DNA from: Terriglobus tenax
GTDB lineage: Bacteria; Acidobacteriota; Terriglobia; Terriglobales; Acidobacteriaceae
DNA length: 64,000 nt
Assembly (NCBI RefSeq): GCF_025685395.1
Contig: NZ_JAGSYA010000003.1
Location: 310,001-374,000 of the forward strand
Direction of reading: 5' to 3'
The position numbers and the translations under genes were made by a program. Below are positions 55,013 through 63,838 of this stretch, one piece after another. The first letter of the stretch is position 1. Each line of letters starts with the position of its first letter. Under the pieces are notes generated by a model, which did no database searches, had not been told where the DNA came from, and worked only from the letters and a program-made list of their open reading frames with translations.

Positions 55013-55537
55013 TTACTTCGTTGCGGTGTAGGGAGCATCGGTGTCCCACAGTTCAATATCCTTGCCATCAGCCCGGTGCAGCAAACCCTTGTCCCACACC
55101 TTGCCCGGCAGCTTCGACATCGTGTAATCCGCCGCGCCGTGATAGCTGCCGCCGCAGGGCGGAGCTCCAGGCGCATACTTCTCCGTCGCGCATTTCTTCC
55201 CGCGATAGATGGACGTACGAAGATCATTGCCAGCCGGAGTCTTGATCTTCAACGTCTCCAGCGAACCACTCCGCGCCGCGTCCCGCAGTTGCCATACCGT
55301 CGCAATCAGCTCATCGTCGGTTGCATCTTCCTTGGCGATCAGCGTGAAGGTCGACGTATCCGGGTTGAAGTGCAGCACCGTAAAAGCAGCCGGAGCCACC
55401 GACGGACGAGCCGGATACGTCACCACAGGCTTTACTGACTCCTTCGTCGGAGGCACTGGGGCAGGCGCGGAGTTACATCCGGCCAGCCCCAGCGCGATGC
55501 CGAGCGTAAAGGTGGTCGCAAACGTCGCGCGGATCAT
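55013..55537 (-). CDS. Hypothetical lipoprotein inside the ilv operon
   Basis: 174 residues with a lipobox LGLAGC near residue 20, then a Pro-rich linker and a domain with TVLHFNPDTSTFTLIAKED and two cysteine pairs (GKKCATEKYAPGAPPCGG). ATG at 55537 overlaps the last base of the ilvB stop (TAATG), with the ribosome site GGAGG inside ilvB, so it is coupled. I do not recognise the domain. Its place between the catalytic and regulatory acetolactate synthase subunits is unusual; an insertion into the operon is the likeliest reading. Confidence 0.8.
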   Translation of the reverse strand: MIRATFATTFTLGIALGLAGCNSAPAPVPPTKESVKPVVTYPARPSVAPAAFTVLHFNPDTSTFTLIAKEDATDDELIATVWQLRDAARSGSLETLKIKTPAGNDLRTSIYRGKKCATEKYAPGAPPCGGSYHGAADYTMSKLPGKVWDKGLLHRADGKDIELWDTDAPYTATK

Positions 55538-57288
55538 TAATCCTCCGCCGTCTCAATCAACGGGTTCGGACGGCGCACCATCTCATGCAACGCGCTTCCT
55601 GGGGCGATCATCGGGTACACGCCATCTTCCTTCTCCACCGAGAAGTTGATCAGGAACGGCATATCGCCCGTACGCGCCTTGGTCACCGTCGGTGTTACCT
55701 CTGCGCGCTTTGAGACGTTTGCTGCGGGAATACCATGCGCCCCCGCCAGCATCACGAAGTCCGGCGACAGGATCGGCGAGCATGAATAGTTCTTGTCATA
55801 GAACGCCTCCTGCCACTGACGCACCATGCCCAGGAAGCCGTTGTTGATCACCGCGATGTTGATGTGCAGCCCCTCCTGCATAATCGTCGACAGTTCCGAT
55901 GCCGTCATCTGGAAGCCGCCATCGCCGGCAATCACCCAGACATCCTTCTCCGGGCATGCCATCTTGGCTCCGATCGCTGCCGGCAGCGCAAAACCCATCG
56001 TCCCCAGGCCACCGCTGGTCACCAGCGTACGCGGAGCGTTGTGGCGGAAGTACTGCGCCTCCCACATCTGGTGCTGGCCCACATCGGTGACGATGATCGT
56101 CTCCTTCTCGCGGCCGGCCGCCACCGCCTCGCGCCAGATGTCATGAATGACATGTGCGGCGTACAGGTGACCGTTGTCCGGAAGATTGATAATGTCGCGC
56201 ACGGCGGCATCACCCTTCATCGCGGTGATCTGCTTCAACCAGCCTGCATCGCTGGAGGCGGGCAGCATGGGAAGAAGGGTCTTCAACACCTCACGCAGGT
56301 CGCCGATCAGGGCAACGTCCACCTTTACGTTCTTGTTGATCTCAGAAGGATCGATCTCAATGTGGATCTTCTTCGCATTCTGCGCATACGAAGCCAGGTT
56401 GCCGGTCACGCGATCGTCAAAGCGCATGCCGAAGGCCAGCAGAAGGTCAGCCTCCTGGATGGCATGGTTGACCCACGATTCGCCGTGCATGCCCATCATG
56501 CCCAGGCTCAGCGGATGCGAGGCAGGGAAGCTGCCCAGGCCCAGCAGAGTGCTGGCAACGGGGATATGCATGCGCTCGGCAAAAGCGATCACCTCAGCCT
56601 CAGCGCCTGACTGATTGATGCCATGGCCCGCAAGAATCACCGGCTTCTTCGCAGCCTTGATCAACTCCACCGCCTGCAGAATCGCGCTCGACTCCGCGCG
56701 CAGCATCGGGTGCGGACGTGCCGGGGCAGGCGCGGCTTCATCAAAGTTGAAGATCGCGGTGGCCTGCTGCGCGTCCTTGGTGATGTCGACCAGTACCGGG
56801 CCGGGGCGGCCGCTCTTCGCAATCTGGAAAGCAAGGCGAACCGTGGAAGCAATGTCCTCAGCGCGCGTCACCAGGAAGTTGTGCTTCGTAATCGGCAGCG
56901 TGATGCCGGTGATGTCCACTTCCTGGAAGGCATCGGAGCCAAGCACCTTGCTAGAAACCTGTCCTGTGATCGCAACCATCGGAATCGAGTCCAGCATGGC
57001 TGTGGCAAGGCCGGTCACAAGGTTGGTCGCACCAGGGCCGCTGGTGGCCATACAAACGCCCACCTTACCGCTGGCACGCGCGTATCCATCGGCCATGTGC
57101 GATGCGCCCTGTTCATGGCGCACCAGCACATGGTGAATGGGGAACTTGCGCAACGCATCATAGATCGGAAGAATGGCTCCGCCCGGATAGCCGAAGACCG
57201 TCTCGACACCCTCGCCTACCAGGGTGGCCCAAAGAATCTCGGAGCCCGTGAGCGTGGTGTTACGGATGGCATCGATGGTGTCGGTCAT
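55537..57288 (-). CDS. ilvB: Acetolactate synthase large (catalytic) subunit
   Basis: 583 residues, ThDP/FAD enzyme joining two pyruvates or pyruvate and 2-oxobutyrate. ThDP activation Glu lies in GVETVFGYPGGAILP; the ThDP-Mg site is GDGGFQMTASELSTI ... NNGFLGMVRQWQ; the FAD region includes FGMRFDDRVTGNLASY. Length is standard. Upstream neighbour is the Imm27-like ORF (30-base gap), downstream the lipoprotein with TAATG overlap. Confidence 0.96.
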   Translation of the reverse strand: MTDTIDAIRNTTLTGSEILWATLVGEGVETVFGYPGGAILPIYDALRKFPIHHVLVRHEQGASHMADGYARASGKVGVCMATSGPGATNLVTGLATAMLDSIPMVAITGQVSSKVLGSDAFQEVDITGITLPITKHNFLVTRAEDIASTVRLAFQIAKSGRPGPVLVDITKDAQQATAIFNFDEAAPAPARPHPMLRAESSAILQAVELIKAAKKPVILAGHGINQSGAEAEVIAFAERMHIPVASTLLGLGSFPASHPLSLGMMGMHGESWVNHAIQEADLLLAFGMRFDDRVTGNLASYAQNAKKIHIEIDPSEINKNVKVDVALIGDLREVLKTLLPMLPASSDAGWLKQITAMKGDAAVRDIINLPDNGHLYAAHVIHDIWREAVAAGREKETIIVTDVGQHQMWEAQYFRHNAPRTLVTSGGLGTMGFALPAAIGAKMACPEKDVWVIAGDGGFQMTASELSTIMQEGLHINIAVINNGFLGMVRQWQEAFYDKNYSCSPILSPDFVMLAGAHGIPAANVSKRAEVTPTVTKARTGDMPFLINFSVEKEDGVYPMIAPGSALHEMVRRPNPLIETAED

Positions 57289-57318
57289 ATATTCCTCCTA
57301 CTGAAATAGTTAGTTACT

Positions 57319-57501
57319 TCAAATGTCGAAACGCTGCTTTGCTTCTTCCTCTGTCAAATACTGCCAAAGGGCTGGGCCGCCGCCGTGCATTTCGCTGTTT
57401 GGAAAAGATCTCTGCAATAAGAGGCCATCTACTTTGCTACGGTAGAGCGTTGTCCAACCCCCATCGGTCGTAGCAATCTTTTCCAAACCATCTAGATTCA
57501 C
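57319..57501 (-). CDS. Imm27-like small protein
   Basis: 60 residues from a GTG at 57501 that overlaps the ilvD stop (GTGA), with TTAGGAG about ten bases upstream in ilvD. GGWTTLYRSKVDG, SFPNSEMHGGGP and a final LTEEEAKQRFDI match the C-terminal half of Imm27-type immunity proteins as I recall them (GW-x-x-LYRD-x-x-DGR, YPxSExHGGG). Full Imm27 proteins are about 80-100 residues; this one lacks the N-terminal half. No toxin gene is nearby. It could be a shortened immunity protein, a relative recruited to another use, or a hitchhiker in the operon. Confidence 0.62.
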   Translation of the reverse strand: MNLDGLEKIATTDGGWTTLYRSKVDGLLLQRSFPNSEMHGGGPALWQYLTEEEAKQRFDI

Positions 57502-59198
57502 GACGTCACAGCTCCTAAACTCGCGCTGCTCACCGTATTCGCATACTTCGCAAACACGCCGCGCTTATACCGCGCTTCCTTCGGCTTGAACTCCTTCAAC
57601 CGCTTCGCCAGCTCTTCTTCACTGATCTCCAGCGTCAGCTTGCGGTTCGGAATGTCGAAGGTAATCAGATCGCCCTCACGCACAGCGGCAATCGGTCCAC
57701 CCTCCTGCGCCTCAGGAGCGACGTGGCCCGCCATCAACCCGCGTGTTGCTCCAGAGAAGCGTCCATCGGTCAGCAGGGCAACGGTCTCTGAAAGCTCGGG
57801 GATACCCTTGATCGCCGCCGTCACCGCCAGCATCTCACGCATACCCGGTCCGCCCTTTGGACCCTCATAGCGAATCACGCACACATCGTTCGGCTTGATC
57901 TGTCCAGCCTCTACCGCTGCAAAGCATAGGTCTTCCGAATCAAACACACGCGCCGGTCCCTGGTGATAGATGCGCTCGTGTCCAGCCACCTTGATCACGC
58001 AGCCATCCGGAGCAAGGTTGCCCTTCAGGATCACCAGCCCGCCCGTCTTCTTCAGCGGAGCCTCCACCGGATAGATCACCGGCTGTCCCGGCGTCTCCAC
58101 CGCATCCTTCGCCTCATCCGCCAGCGTCTTGCCCGTCACGGTGATGGTGTCACCCTTGATCAGCCCCGCATCCAGCAGGCGCTTGGCCAGCAGACGCGAT
58201 CCACCGGCCTCCTGATAATCCTTCGCCGCATACTTGCCGCCCGGGCTCATGTCGCAGATGTGCGGCGTGTGCTCGCTGATGCGGTCGAAGTCTTCCATCG
58301 ACAGCGGAATCTTCAGCTCATGCGCAATCGCAATCAGGTGCAGCACCGCGTTCGTCGATCCACCCGAAGCCGCCACCGCCGCAATCGCATCTTCAATCGA
58401 CTGCTTGGTCAAAATCTGCGACGGCTTGATGCCAGCCTCCGCCAGCTTCATCATCAGCTTGCCCGCCTCGCGCGAAGCATGTGCTTTCTCGGCAGACATG
58501 GCAGGAACGCCCGTCAGCTGAATCGGCGAGATACCAAGAAACTCACCCGCCATCGCCATCGTGTTCGCCGTAAACTGTCCACCGCACGCACCCGGTCCAG
58601 GGCAGGCCGCCGCTTCCACGGCTTCCAGCTGATCGTCGTTGATCTTGCCGGCGGCGTGCGAGCCGATCGCCTCGAAGACCTGCAGGATTGTGATCTCCTT
58701 GGTGGAGCCATCTGCCTGCGGCAGCTTGCCGGGCATAATCGAGCCGCCATACAGCATCATCCCCGGAATATCGAGCCGCGCCAGCGCCATAATGGCCGCA
58801 GGCATGTTCTTATCGCAGCCGGCAATGCAAACCAACCCGTCAAAGCTGTTGCCGCGCGCCACCAACTCAATCGAATCGGCAATCACCTCTCGCGAGATCA
58901 GCGAAGCCTTCATGCCCTCGGTGCCCATGGTGATGCCGTCCGAGATCGTGACGGTGTTGAACTCCATCGGCGTGCCGCCCGCCTCACGAATGCCCTGCTT
59001 CACGGCCTCGGCCACCTGGCGCAGGTGAAAGTTGCACGGCCCAATCTCCGTCCACGTATTGGCAATGCCGATGATGGGCTTATGCAGGTCTTCTTTGCTG
59101 AAGCCAACGCCGCGCAGATAGCTGCGCGCCGCAGCACGGTTCGGACCTTCGGTCAACGCGATAGAGTTCGTTTTTGCGGGGCTAAGTTTCTCGCTCAC
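57498..59198 (-). CDS. ilvD: Dihydroxy-acid dehydratase
   Basis: 566 residues, iron-sulphur enzyme forming 2-oxoisovalerate and 2-oxo-3-methylvalerate. Cluster cysteines lie in CIAGCDKNMPA and CPGPGACGGQFTANTM; further family landmarks are GSGGSTNAVLHL-like ASGGSTNAVLHLI and LLTDGRFSGATRGLMAGH. Length standard. It is 15 bases after leuD and its stop overlaps the Imm27-like ORF by four bases. Confidence 0.97.
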   Translation of the reverse strand: MSEKLSPAKTNSIALTEGPNRAAARSYLRGVGFSKEDLHKPIIGIANTWTEIGPCNFHLRQVAEAVKQGIREAGGTPMEFNTVTISDGITMGTEGMKASLISREVIADSIELVARGNSFDGLVCIAGCDKNMPAAIMALARLDIPGMMLYGGSIMPGKLPQADGSTKEITILQVFEAIGSHAAGKINDDQLEAVEAAACPGPGACGGQFTANTMAMAGEFLGISPIQLTGVPAMSAEKAHASREAGKLMMKLAEAGIKPSQILTKQSIEDAIAAVAASGGSTNAVLHLIAIAHELKIPLSMEDFDRISEHTPHICDMSPGGKYAAKDYQEAGGSRLLAKRLLDAGLIKGDTITVTGKTLADEAKDAVETPGQPVIYPVEAPLKKTGGLVILKGNLAPDGCVIKVAGHERIYHQGPARVFDSEDLCFAAVEAGQIKPNDVCVIRYEGPKGGPGMREMLAVTAAIKGIPELSETVALLTDGRFSGATRGLMAGHVAPEAQEGGPIAAVREGDLITFDIPNRKLTLEISEEELAKRLKEFKPKEARYKRGVFAKYANTVSSASLGAVTS

Positions 59199-59213
59199 AG
59201 TCTTCCTTCTTGC

Positions 59214-59846
59214 TTACGCGGTTACGGTCTTCGGTGCCGACCAGAATTCGTTGTTATGCTTTGCTTCAAACTTGTCCAGCTCCGCCACATGGCGCAGCGT
59301 CAGGCCAATATCATCCAGCCCATTCAGCAGGCAGTACTTGCGGAAGGGATCAATCTCAAAGCTCGCCTTGAAGCCCTGCGCATCGGTCACCGTCTGCGCT
59401 TCCAGGTCGACCGTAATCTCATAGCCCGCAATCTTCGCGCGCTCCATCAGCGTCGCCACCTCGGCCTCCGTCAAACGAGCCAGCACAATGCCGTTCTTGC
59501 CCGCGTTCGAGAAGAAGATGTCCGCAAACGTCGGCGCGATGACCACGCGGAAGCCATAATCCGCCAGCGCCCACGCCGCATGTTCGCGCGATGACCCGCA
59601 GCCGAAGTTCTTGTCTGCCAGCAGAATCTGCGCGCCCTTGTACTGCGGAGCGTTCATCACAAACTCTGGGTTCGGCGAAACATCATCCGCAACATCCTGG
59701 TTATAGCGCCAGTCAAAGAACAGAAACTCGCCATACCCCGTGCGCTCAATGCGCTTCAAAAACTGCTTCGGAATAATCTGGTCTGTATCCACATTCGCGC
59801 GATCCAGCGGCACGGCAACGGAAGTAATTTTGTTGATGGGCTGCAT
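59214..59846 (-). CDS. leuD: 3-isopropylmalate dehydratase small subunit
   Basis: 210 residues, swivelling domain partner of LeuC in the isomerisation of 2- to 3-isopropylmalate. Motifs [36 protein letters not shown] and GKNGIVLA are those of bacterial LeuD. The start is four bases beyond the leuC stop, so translation is likely coupled. Confidence 0.96.
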   Translation of the reverse strand: MQPINKITSVAVPLDRANVDTDQIIPKQFLKRIERTGYGEFLFFDWRYNQDVADDVSPNPEFVMNAPQYKGAQILLADKNFGCGSSREHAAWALADYGFRVVIAPTFADIFFSNAGKNGIVLARLTEAEVATLMERAKIAGYEITVDLEAQTVTDAQGFKASFEIDPFRKYCLLNGLDDIGLTLRHVAELDKFEAKHNNEFWSAPKTVTA

Positions 59847-59849
59847 GAG

Positions 59850-61265
59850 TTACTTGCCTCCGTTCCAGGTACGAATATCGGTGAAATGTCCAGTGATAGC
59901 GGCGGCAGCAGCCATCTGCGGCGAGACCAGATGCGTCCGTCCACCACGGCCCTGGCGACCCTCAAAGTTACGGTTGCTGGTCGAGGCACAACGCTCGCCC
60001 GGCGACAAAATATCCGGATTCATGCCCAGGCACATGCTGCATCCCGGCTCACGCCACTCAAAGCCAGCGGCCTTGAAGATCGTGTCCAGACCTTCTTCCT
60101 CAGCCTGGCGCTTCACCGCCTGTGATCCCGGAACCACCATCGCCGAGACCGTCTTGGCTACATGACGTCCCTTCACAATTTCCGCAGCAGCGCGCAGGTC
60201 TTCAATGCGTCCGTTCGTGCACGATCCCAGGAAGACGCGATCAATCGCAATCTCTTCCATCGGCGTTCCCGCCGTCAGACCCATGTACTCCAGCGCGCGC
60301 TCATAACCCTTGCGATCAATCTCGTTGGTCGCGTCCTCAGGCGAGGGAACTCGCGACGCAATGCTGGTCACCATGCCAGGCGAAGTACCCCAGCTCACCG
60401 TCGGCGTAATGTCAGCGGCGTTGATGTGCAGCTCGCGGTCGAAGGTCGCGCTTTCGTCGGTGGGCAGAGTCTTCCATTCGGCCACGGCTTTGTCCCACTC
60501 CGCACCCTTCGGCGAGAAGCGGCGGCCCATCAGGTACGCAAACGTCGTCTCATCCGGAGCGATCATGCCGGCGCGTGCGCCCGCCTCAATGCTCATGTTG
60601 CAGATCGTCATGCGACCTTCCATCGAAAGCGCACGAATCGCCGAACCCGCATACTCCACCGCATAGCCGGTCGCGCCATCGGTGCCGATCAAGCCAATGA
60701 TGTGCAGAATAATGTCCTTCGCAGTCACGCCATACGGCAGCTCGCCATCCACGGTAATGCGGAAGGTCTTCGGCTTCGGCTGCGACAGCGTCTGAGTGGC
60801 CATCACATGCTCCACTTCGCTGGTGCCAATGCCAAACGCCAGCGCACCAAACGCACCATGCGTACTCGTGTGCGAGTCGCCACACACAATCGTCATGCCC
60901 GGCTTGGTCGCACCCAGCTCCGGCCCAATCATGTGCACAATGCCCTGCGAAGCGTCCTGCACATCGAAGAACTCGATGCCGAACTCCTTGCAGTTCTTGC
61001 GCAGCGCATTCACCTGCGCGGCGCTGGTCTGGTCCAGGATGTTCAAACGGTCCGCGGCCGAGGTCGTCGGCACATTGTGGTCCACAGTGGCAATATGGCG
61101 GTCCGGACGGCGCAGCTTGCGACCAGCCAGGCGAAGACCATCAAAGGCCTGTGGCGAGGTGACCTCGTGGACCAGCTGAAGGTCGATATAGATCAGAGCC
61201 GGCTCGCCCGCTGGTTCCGCGACGAGGTGGTTCTGCCAGACTTTTTCAAACATCGTTTGCGGCAT
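59850..61265 (-). CDS. leuC: 3-isopropylmalate dehydratase large subunit
   Basis: 471 residues, aconitase-family subunit carrying the [4Fe-4S] cluster; ligands Cys in [12 protein letters not shown] and the pair [28 protein letters not shown] (in part) and [14 protein letters not shown] are hallmark sequences. Together with LeuD it acts in the cytoplasm. It follows leuB by 48 bases. Confidence 0.97.
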   Translation of the reverse strand: MPQTMFEKVWQNHLVAEPAGEPALIYIDLQLVHEVTSPQAFDGLRLAGRKLRRPDRHIATVDHNVPTTSAADRLNILDQTSAAQVNALRKNCKEFGIEFFDVQDASQGIVHMIGPELGATKPGMTIVCGDSHTSTHGAFGALAFGIGTSEVEHVMATQTLSQPKPKTFRITVDGELPYGVTAKDIILHIIGLIGTDGATGYAVEYAGSAIRALSMEGRMTICNMSIEAGARAGMIAPDETTFAYLMGRRFSPKGAEWDKAVAEWKTLPTDESATFDRELHINAADITPTVSWGTSPGMVTSIASRVPSPEDATNEIDRKGYERALEYMGLTAGTPMEEIAIDRVFLGSCTNGRIEDLRAAAEIVKGRHVAKTVSAMVVPGSQAVKRQAEEEGLDTIFKAAGFEWREPGCSMCLGMNPDILSPGERCASTSNRNFEGRQGRGGRTHLVSPQMAAAAAITGHFTDIRTWNGGK

Positions 61266-61313
61266 TGCAATTCCCTCAAAAAGCAGATCCCTTACGGGAT
61301 GACAAACAAGAAA

Positions 61314-62390
61314 CTAAAGTTGGATGGCGTCCAGTACGGCCTTGCCCATCTCGCCGGTCGAAACCTTCTTCTGTCCCGCAATATCGCCACGCGCGATATC
61401 CGCGGTGCGATAGCCAGCAGCCAGCACCTCGGCCACGGCCACTTCCACCGCCTTGGCTTCCTTCTCCAGCCCAGCCGAGTGACGCAGCACCATCGCCGCC
61501 GTCAGAATCGCTCCAATCGGATTCGCGATCCCCTTGCCCGCAATATCAGGCGCCGACCCATGCACCGGCTCATACAGGTTCACCTTGCCGCCCAGCGTTG
61601 CCGAAGGCAGCATGCCCAGCGATCCCGTGATCACACCGGCCTCGTCCGACAGAATGTCGCCAAACAGGTTCTCCGTCAGCACCACGTCAAAATCCTTCGG
61701 ACGGTTCATCAAATGAATCGCCATCGAATCCACCAGCTGATGCTCCAGCGTCACATCGGGGAAGTCCTTCGCCACCTGGTCCACCACATAGCGCCACAGT
61801 TGCGAGACCTCCAGCACGTTCGCCTTGTCGACGCTCGTCACCTTCTTCTTGCGTCCCTGCGCCAGCTTGAAGGCAATGCGCGCCACGCGCTCCACCTCGG
61901 CTTCCGAATACACCATGGTGTTGTGCGCCAGCTTCTCTTCACGGTTCCACCAGCGCGGCTCGCCAAAGTACAACCCGCCCAGCAGCTCGCGGACAAACAT
62001 AATGTCCACGCCCTCGGTAATCTCCGGGCGCAGCGCCGAGTTATCCGCCAGCGGCTTGTACGCCACCGAAGGCCTCAGGTTGGCAAAACCGCCCAGCACG
62101 GAGCGGATCTTCAGCAGCCCAGCCTCGGGGCGCTGGCTCGGCGGAAACGAGTTGAACTTGTTGTGGCCTACAGCACCCAGCAGGGCAGCATCGGCAGCCA
62201 GCGTGCCATCAATGGTCGCCTGAGGCAGCGGAGTCCCCTCGGCATCAATCGCCACCCCACCAATCAGCAAGTCGGTGTAGGTAAAGCTATGCCCCCCATG
62301 CTTCGCCACCGCGTTCAGTACGTTCAGAGCTTCGTTCGTAACTTCCGGGCCAATCCCATCACCGGCCAATACTGCAATCTTGAGATTCAT
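61314..62390 (-). CDS. leuB: 3-isopropylmalate dehydrogenase
   Basis: 358 residues, NAD-dependent oxidative decarboxylation of 3-isopropylmalate. Diagnostic sequences are LAGDGIGPEVTNEAL at the start, RELLGGLYFGEPR, the catalytic region KANVLEVSQLWR, NLFGDILSDEAGVITGSLGMLPSA (in part; metal Asp), and NLYEPVHGSAPDIAGKG. ATG at 62390 lies 11 bases after the small membrane-protein gene and follows AAGGA. Length standard. Confidence 0.97.
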   Translation of the reverse strand: MNLKIAVLAGDGIGPEVTNEALNVLNAVAKHGGHSFTYTDLLIGGVAIDAEGTPLPQATIDGTLAADAALLGAVGHNKFNSFPPSQRPEAGLLKIRSVLGGFANLRPSVAYKPLADNSALRPEITEGVDIMFVRELLGGLYFGEPRWWNREEKLAHNTMVYSEAEVERVARIAFKLAQGRKKKVTSVDKANVLEVSQLWRYVVDQVAKDFPDVTLEHQLVDSMAIHLMNRPKDFDVVLTENLFGDILSDEAGVITGSLGMLPSATLGGKVNLYEPVHGSAPDIAGKGIANPIGAILTAAMVLRHSAGLEKEAKAVEVAVAEVLAAGYRTADIARGDIAGQKKVSTGEMGKAVLDAIQL

Positions 62391-62400
62391 TCGTTCCTTA

Positions 62401-62562
62401 TCAAAGGGCCTTTAGCCAAAAATGGAAGACTGCGATGTAGAGAGCTGAATAAACAAAAAACGATGTTGCCAAACTGTTACGAATCTTCTTGTTGGGCGTG
62501 ATCCACATATAGACACCCCCAACAACTGCGGGGATCCCGAAGATCACGCGCAACGCCGTCAT
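62401..62562 (-). CDS. Small two-helix membrane protein in the leu operon
   Basis: A 53-residue frame starts at ATG 62562, which overlaps the leuA stop (ATGA), and ends at 62401, just before leuB. It has two hydrophobic helices, LRVIFGIPAVVGGVYMWI and a second one around TSFFVYSALYIAVFHFWL, separated by a basic loop (TPNKKIR). Coupled translation, clean gene spacing and strong hydrophobic pattern support it as real. I do not recognise the family. Possible roles include an inner-membrane helper or a regulatory peptide, without evidence for either. Confidence 0.72.
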   Translation of the reverse strand: MTALRVIFGIPAVVGGVYMWITPNKKIRNSLATSFFVYSALYIAVFHFWLKAL

Positions 62563-63740
62563 ACCAGCGGCGCCGTCTCCGCCTCAATCAAGCCAACAAT
62601 ATCCTGGTCATAGATCGATTTCTTCCGGTCAGCCAGCGCCGTGAAGCGGTGATAGACCTCATCCAGTTGTTCACGGTTGAAGTTGTAGCCCAGTTCCTTC
62701 AGCTTTTGCTCCAGCCCGCGACGGCCGCTGTGCTTGCCCAGCACAATCGTATTGGCTACTACGCCAAAGTGTCCCGGCGTCATAATCTCGTAGGTCAGCG
62801 GATTGGCCAGCACACCATGCTGGTGAATGCCGCTGGCATGCGCAAACGCGTTCTTGCCCACAATCGCCTTGTTAGGCGAGGGAGTAAAGCTGATGATCTT
62901 GTCCAGCATCGCGCTGGTCGCGCCAATCTGCTTCAGGTCCAGCCCGTGGGAGTAGGGATACTGGTCTTTCCGGACCGTCAGGATCGCCGCAACCTCTTCC
63001 AGCGAAGCATTGCCCGCGCGCTCTCCAATGCCGTGCATGGAGACCTCCACCTGCCGCGCTCCGCCCAACAATCCATTCAGCGTGTTGATCGTCGCCAGTC
63101 CCAGGTCGTCATGGCAGTGCGTGGAGAAGATCGCCTGCGCCGCATTCGGAACCCGCGAGCGCACCGTCTCAAACATCGCCTGGTACTCCGCCGGGGTGGA
63201 GTAGCCCACCGTATCCGGCAGGTTGATCGTTGTCGCTCCCGCCTGGATGGCGACCTCCGTCAGCTTGCACAGGAAGTCGATATCCGACCGCGTCGCATCT
63301 TCGGCGGAAAACTCCACGTCCTCGCAGTGGCTCTTGGCCAGGGCAACCATCTCGCCCGCCTGGTCCAGCGCCTGCTGGCGGCTGATGCGCAGCTTCACCT
63401 CCAGGTGAAGATCGCTCGACGCAATAAAGGTATGAATGCGGTTCTTCGCCGCCGGAGCCACGGCTTTCGCCACAGCCTCAATGTCTTCGCGCTTGCAGCG
63501 CGCCAGCCCGGCAATGCGCGGAGCCTTGCCGTCGCGTCCGACCTCACGCGCAATCGAGTGCACCGACTCGAAATCGCCGTCCGAGGCGATCGGGAAACCC
63601 GCCTCGATAATGTCCACGCCCAGCAGGGCTAGTTGATGCGCAAACCGCAGCTTCTCGTCGTGATGCATCGTGCAACCGGGCGACTGCTCGCCGTCACGAA
63701 GCGTTGTGTCGAAAAAGATAACTCGGTCGTTGGTCGACAT
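62559..63740 (-). CDS. leuA: 2-isopropylmalate synthase, short form
   Basis: 393 residues from ATG at 63740 (AAGG six bases upstream; the in-frame upstream start at 63782 has no site). HMGL-like TIM barrel with FFDTTLRDGEQSPG, the metal motif HCHDDLGLAT and GNASLEEVAAIL. The usual bacterial enzyme is about 500-520 residues with a C-terminal LeuA allosteric (leucine-binding) domain; here the protein ends after the communicator-like helices at ...VGLIEAETAPLV. Feedback by leucine through that domain would be absent. Homocitrate or citramalate synthase is an alternative, but the context of leuBCD favours LeuA. First gene of the branched-chain operon. Confidence 0.9.
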   Translation of the reverse strand: MSTNDRVIFFDTTLRDGEQSPGCTMHHDEKLRFAHQLALLGVDIIEAGFPIASDGDFESVHSIAREVGRDGKAPRIAGLARCKREDIEAVAKAVAPAAKNRIHTFIASSDLHLEVKLRISRQQALDQAGEMVALAKSHCEDVEFSAEDATRSDIDFLCKLTEVAIQAGATTINLPDTVGYSTPAEYQAMFETVRSRVPNAAQAIFSTHCHDDLGLATINTLNGLLGGARQVEVSMHGIGERAGNASLEEVAAILTVRKDQYPYSHGLDLKQIGATSAMLDKIISFTPSPNKAIVGKNAFAHASGIHQHGVLANPLTYEIMTPGHFGVVANTIVLGKHSGRRGLEQKLKELGYNFNREQLDEVYHRFTALADRKKSIYDQDIVGLIEAETAPLV

Positions 63741-63770
63741 ACTTGGCCTTATACCTCTGCTTCCGGTTAT

Positions 63771-63787
63771 GATAAACCCCACTTATC
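63771..63787. promoter_or_regulatory. LysR-type operator candidate between leuA and the divergent LysR gene
   Basis: GATAA-N7-TTATC is a perfect 5+5 palindrome that contains the T-N11-A core of LysR sites, centred between the divergent starts at 63740 and 63839. It lies about 30 bases upstream of leuA. Confidence 0.55.
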
Positions 63788-63838
63788 GGGCCCGTCTGGC
63801 CGATTAGCACTTCTAATACCCTGATAAGCGAGCCGTCC

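Noticed and set aside
57963-59594. 543-codon plus-strand open frame
   Set aside because: Antisense to ilvD and leuD with the same shadow composition.
60162-62501. 779-codon plus-strand open frame
   Set aside because: Antisense to leuC and leuB, Arg- and His-rich, no ribosome site and no recognisable domain. A shadow of the GC-rich third positions.
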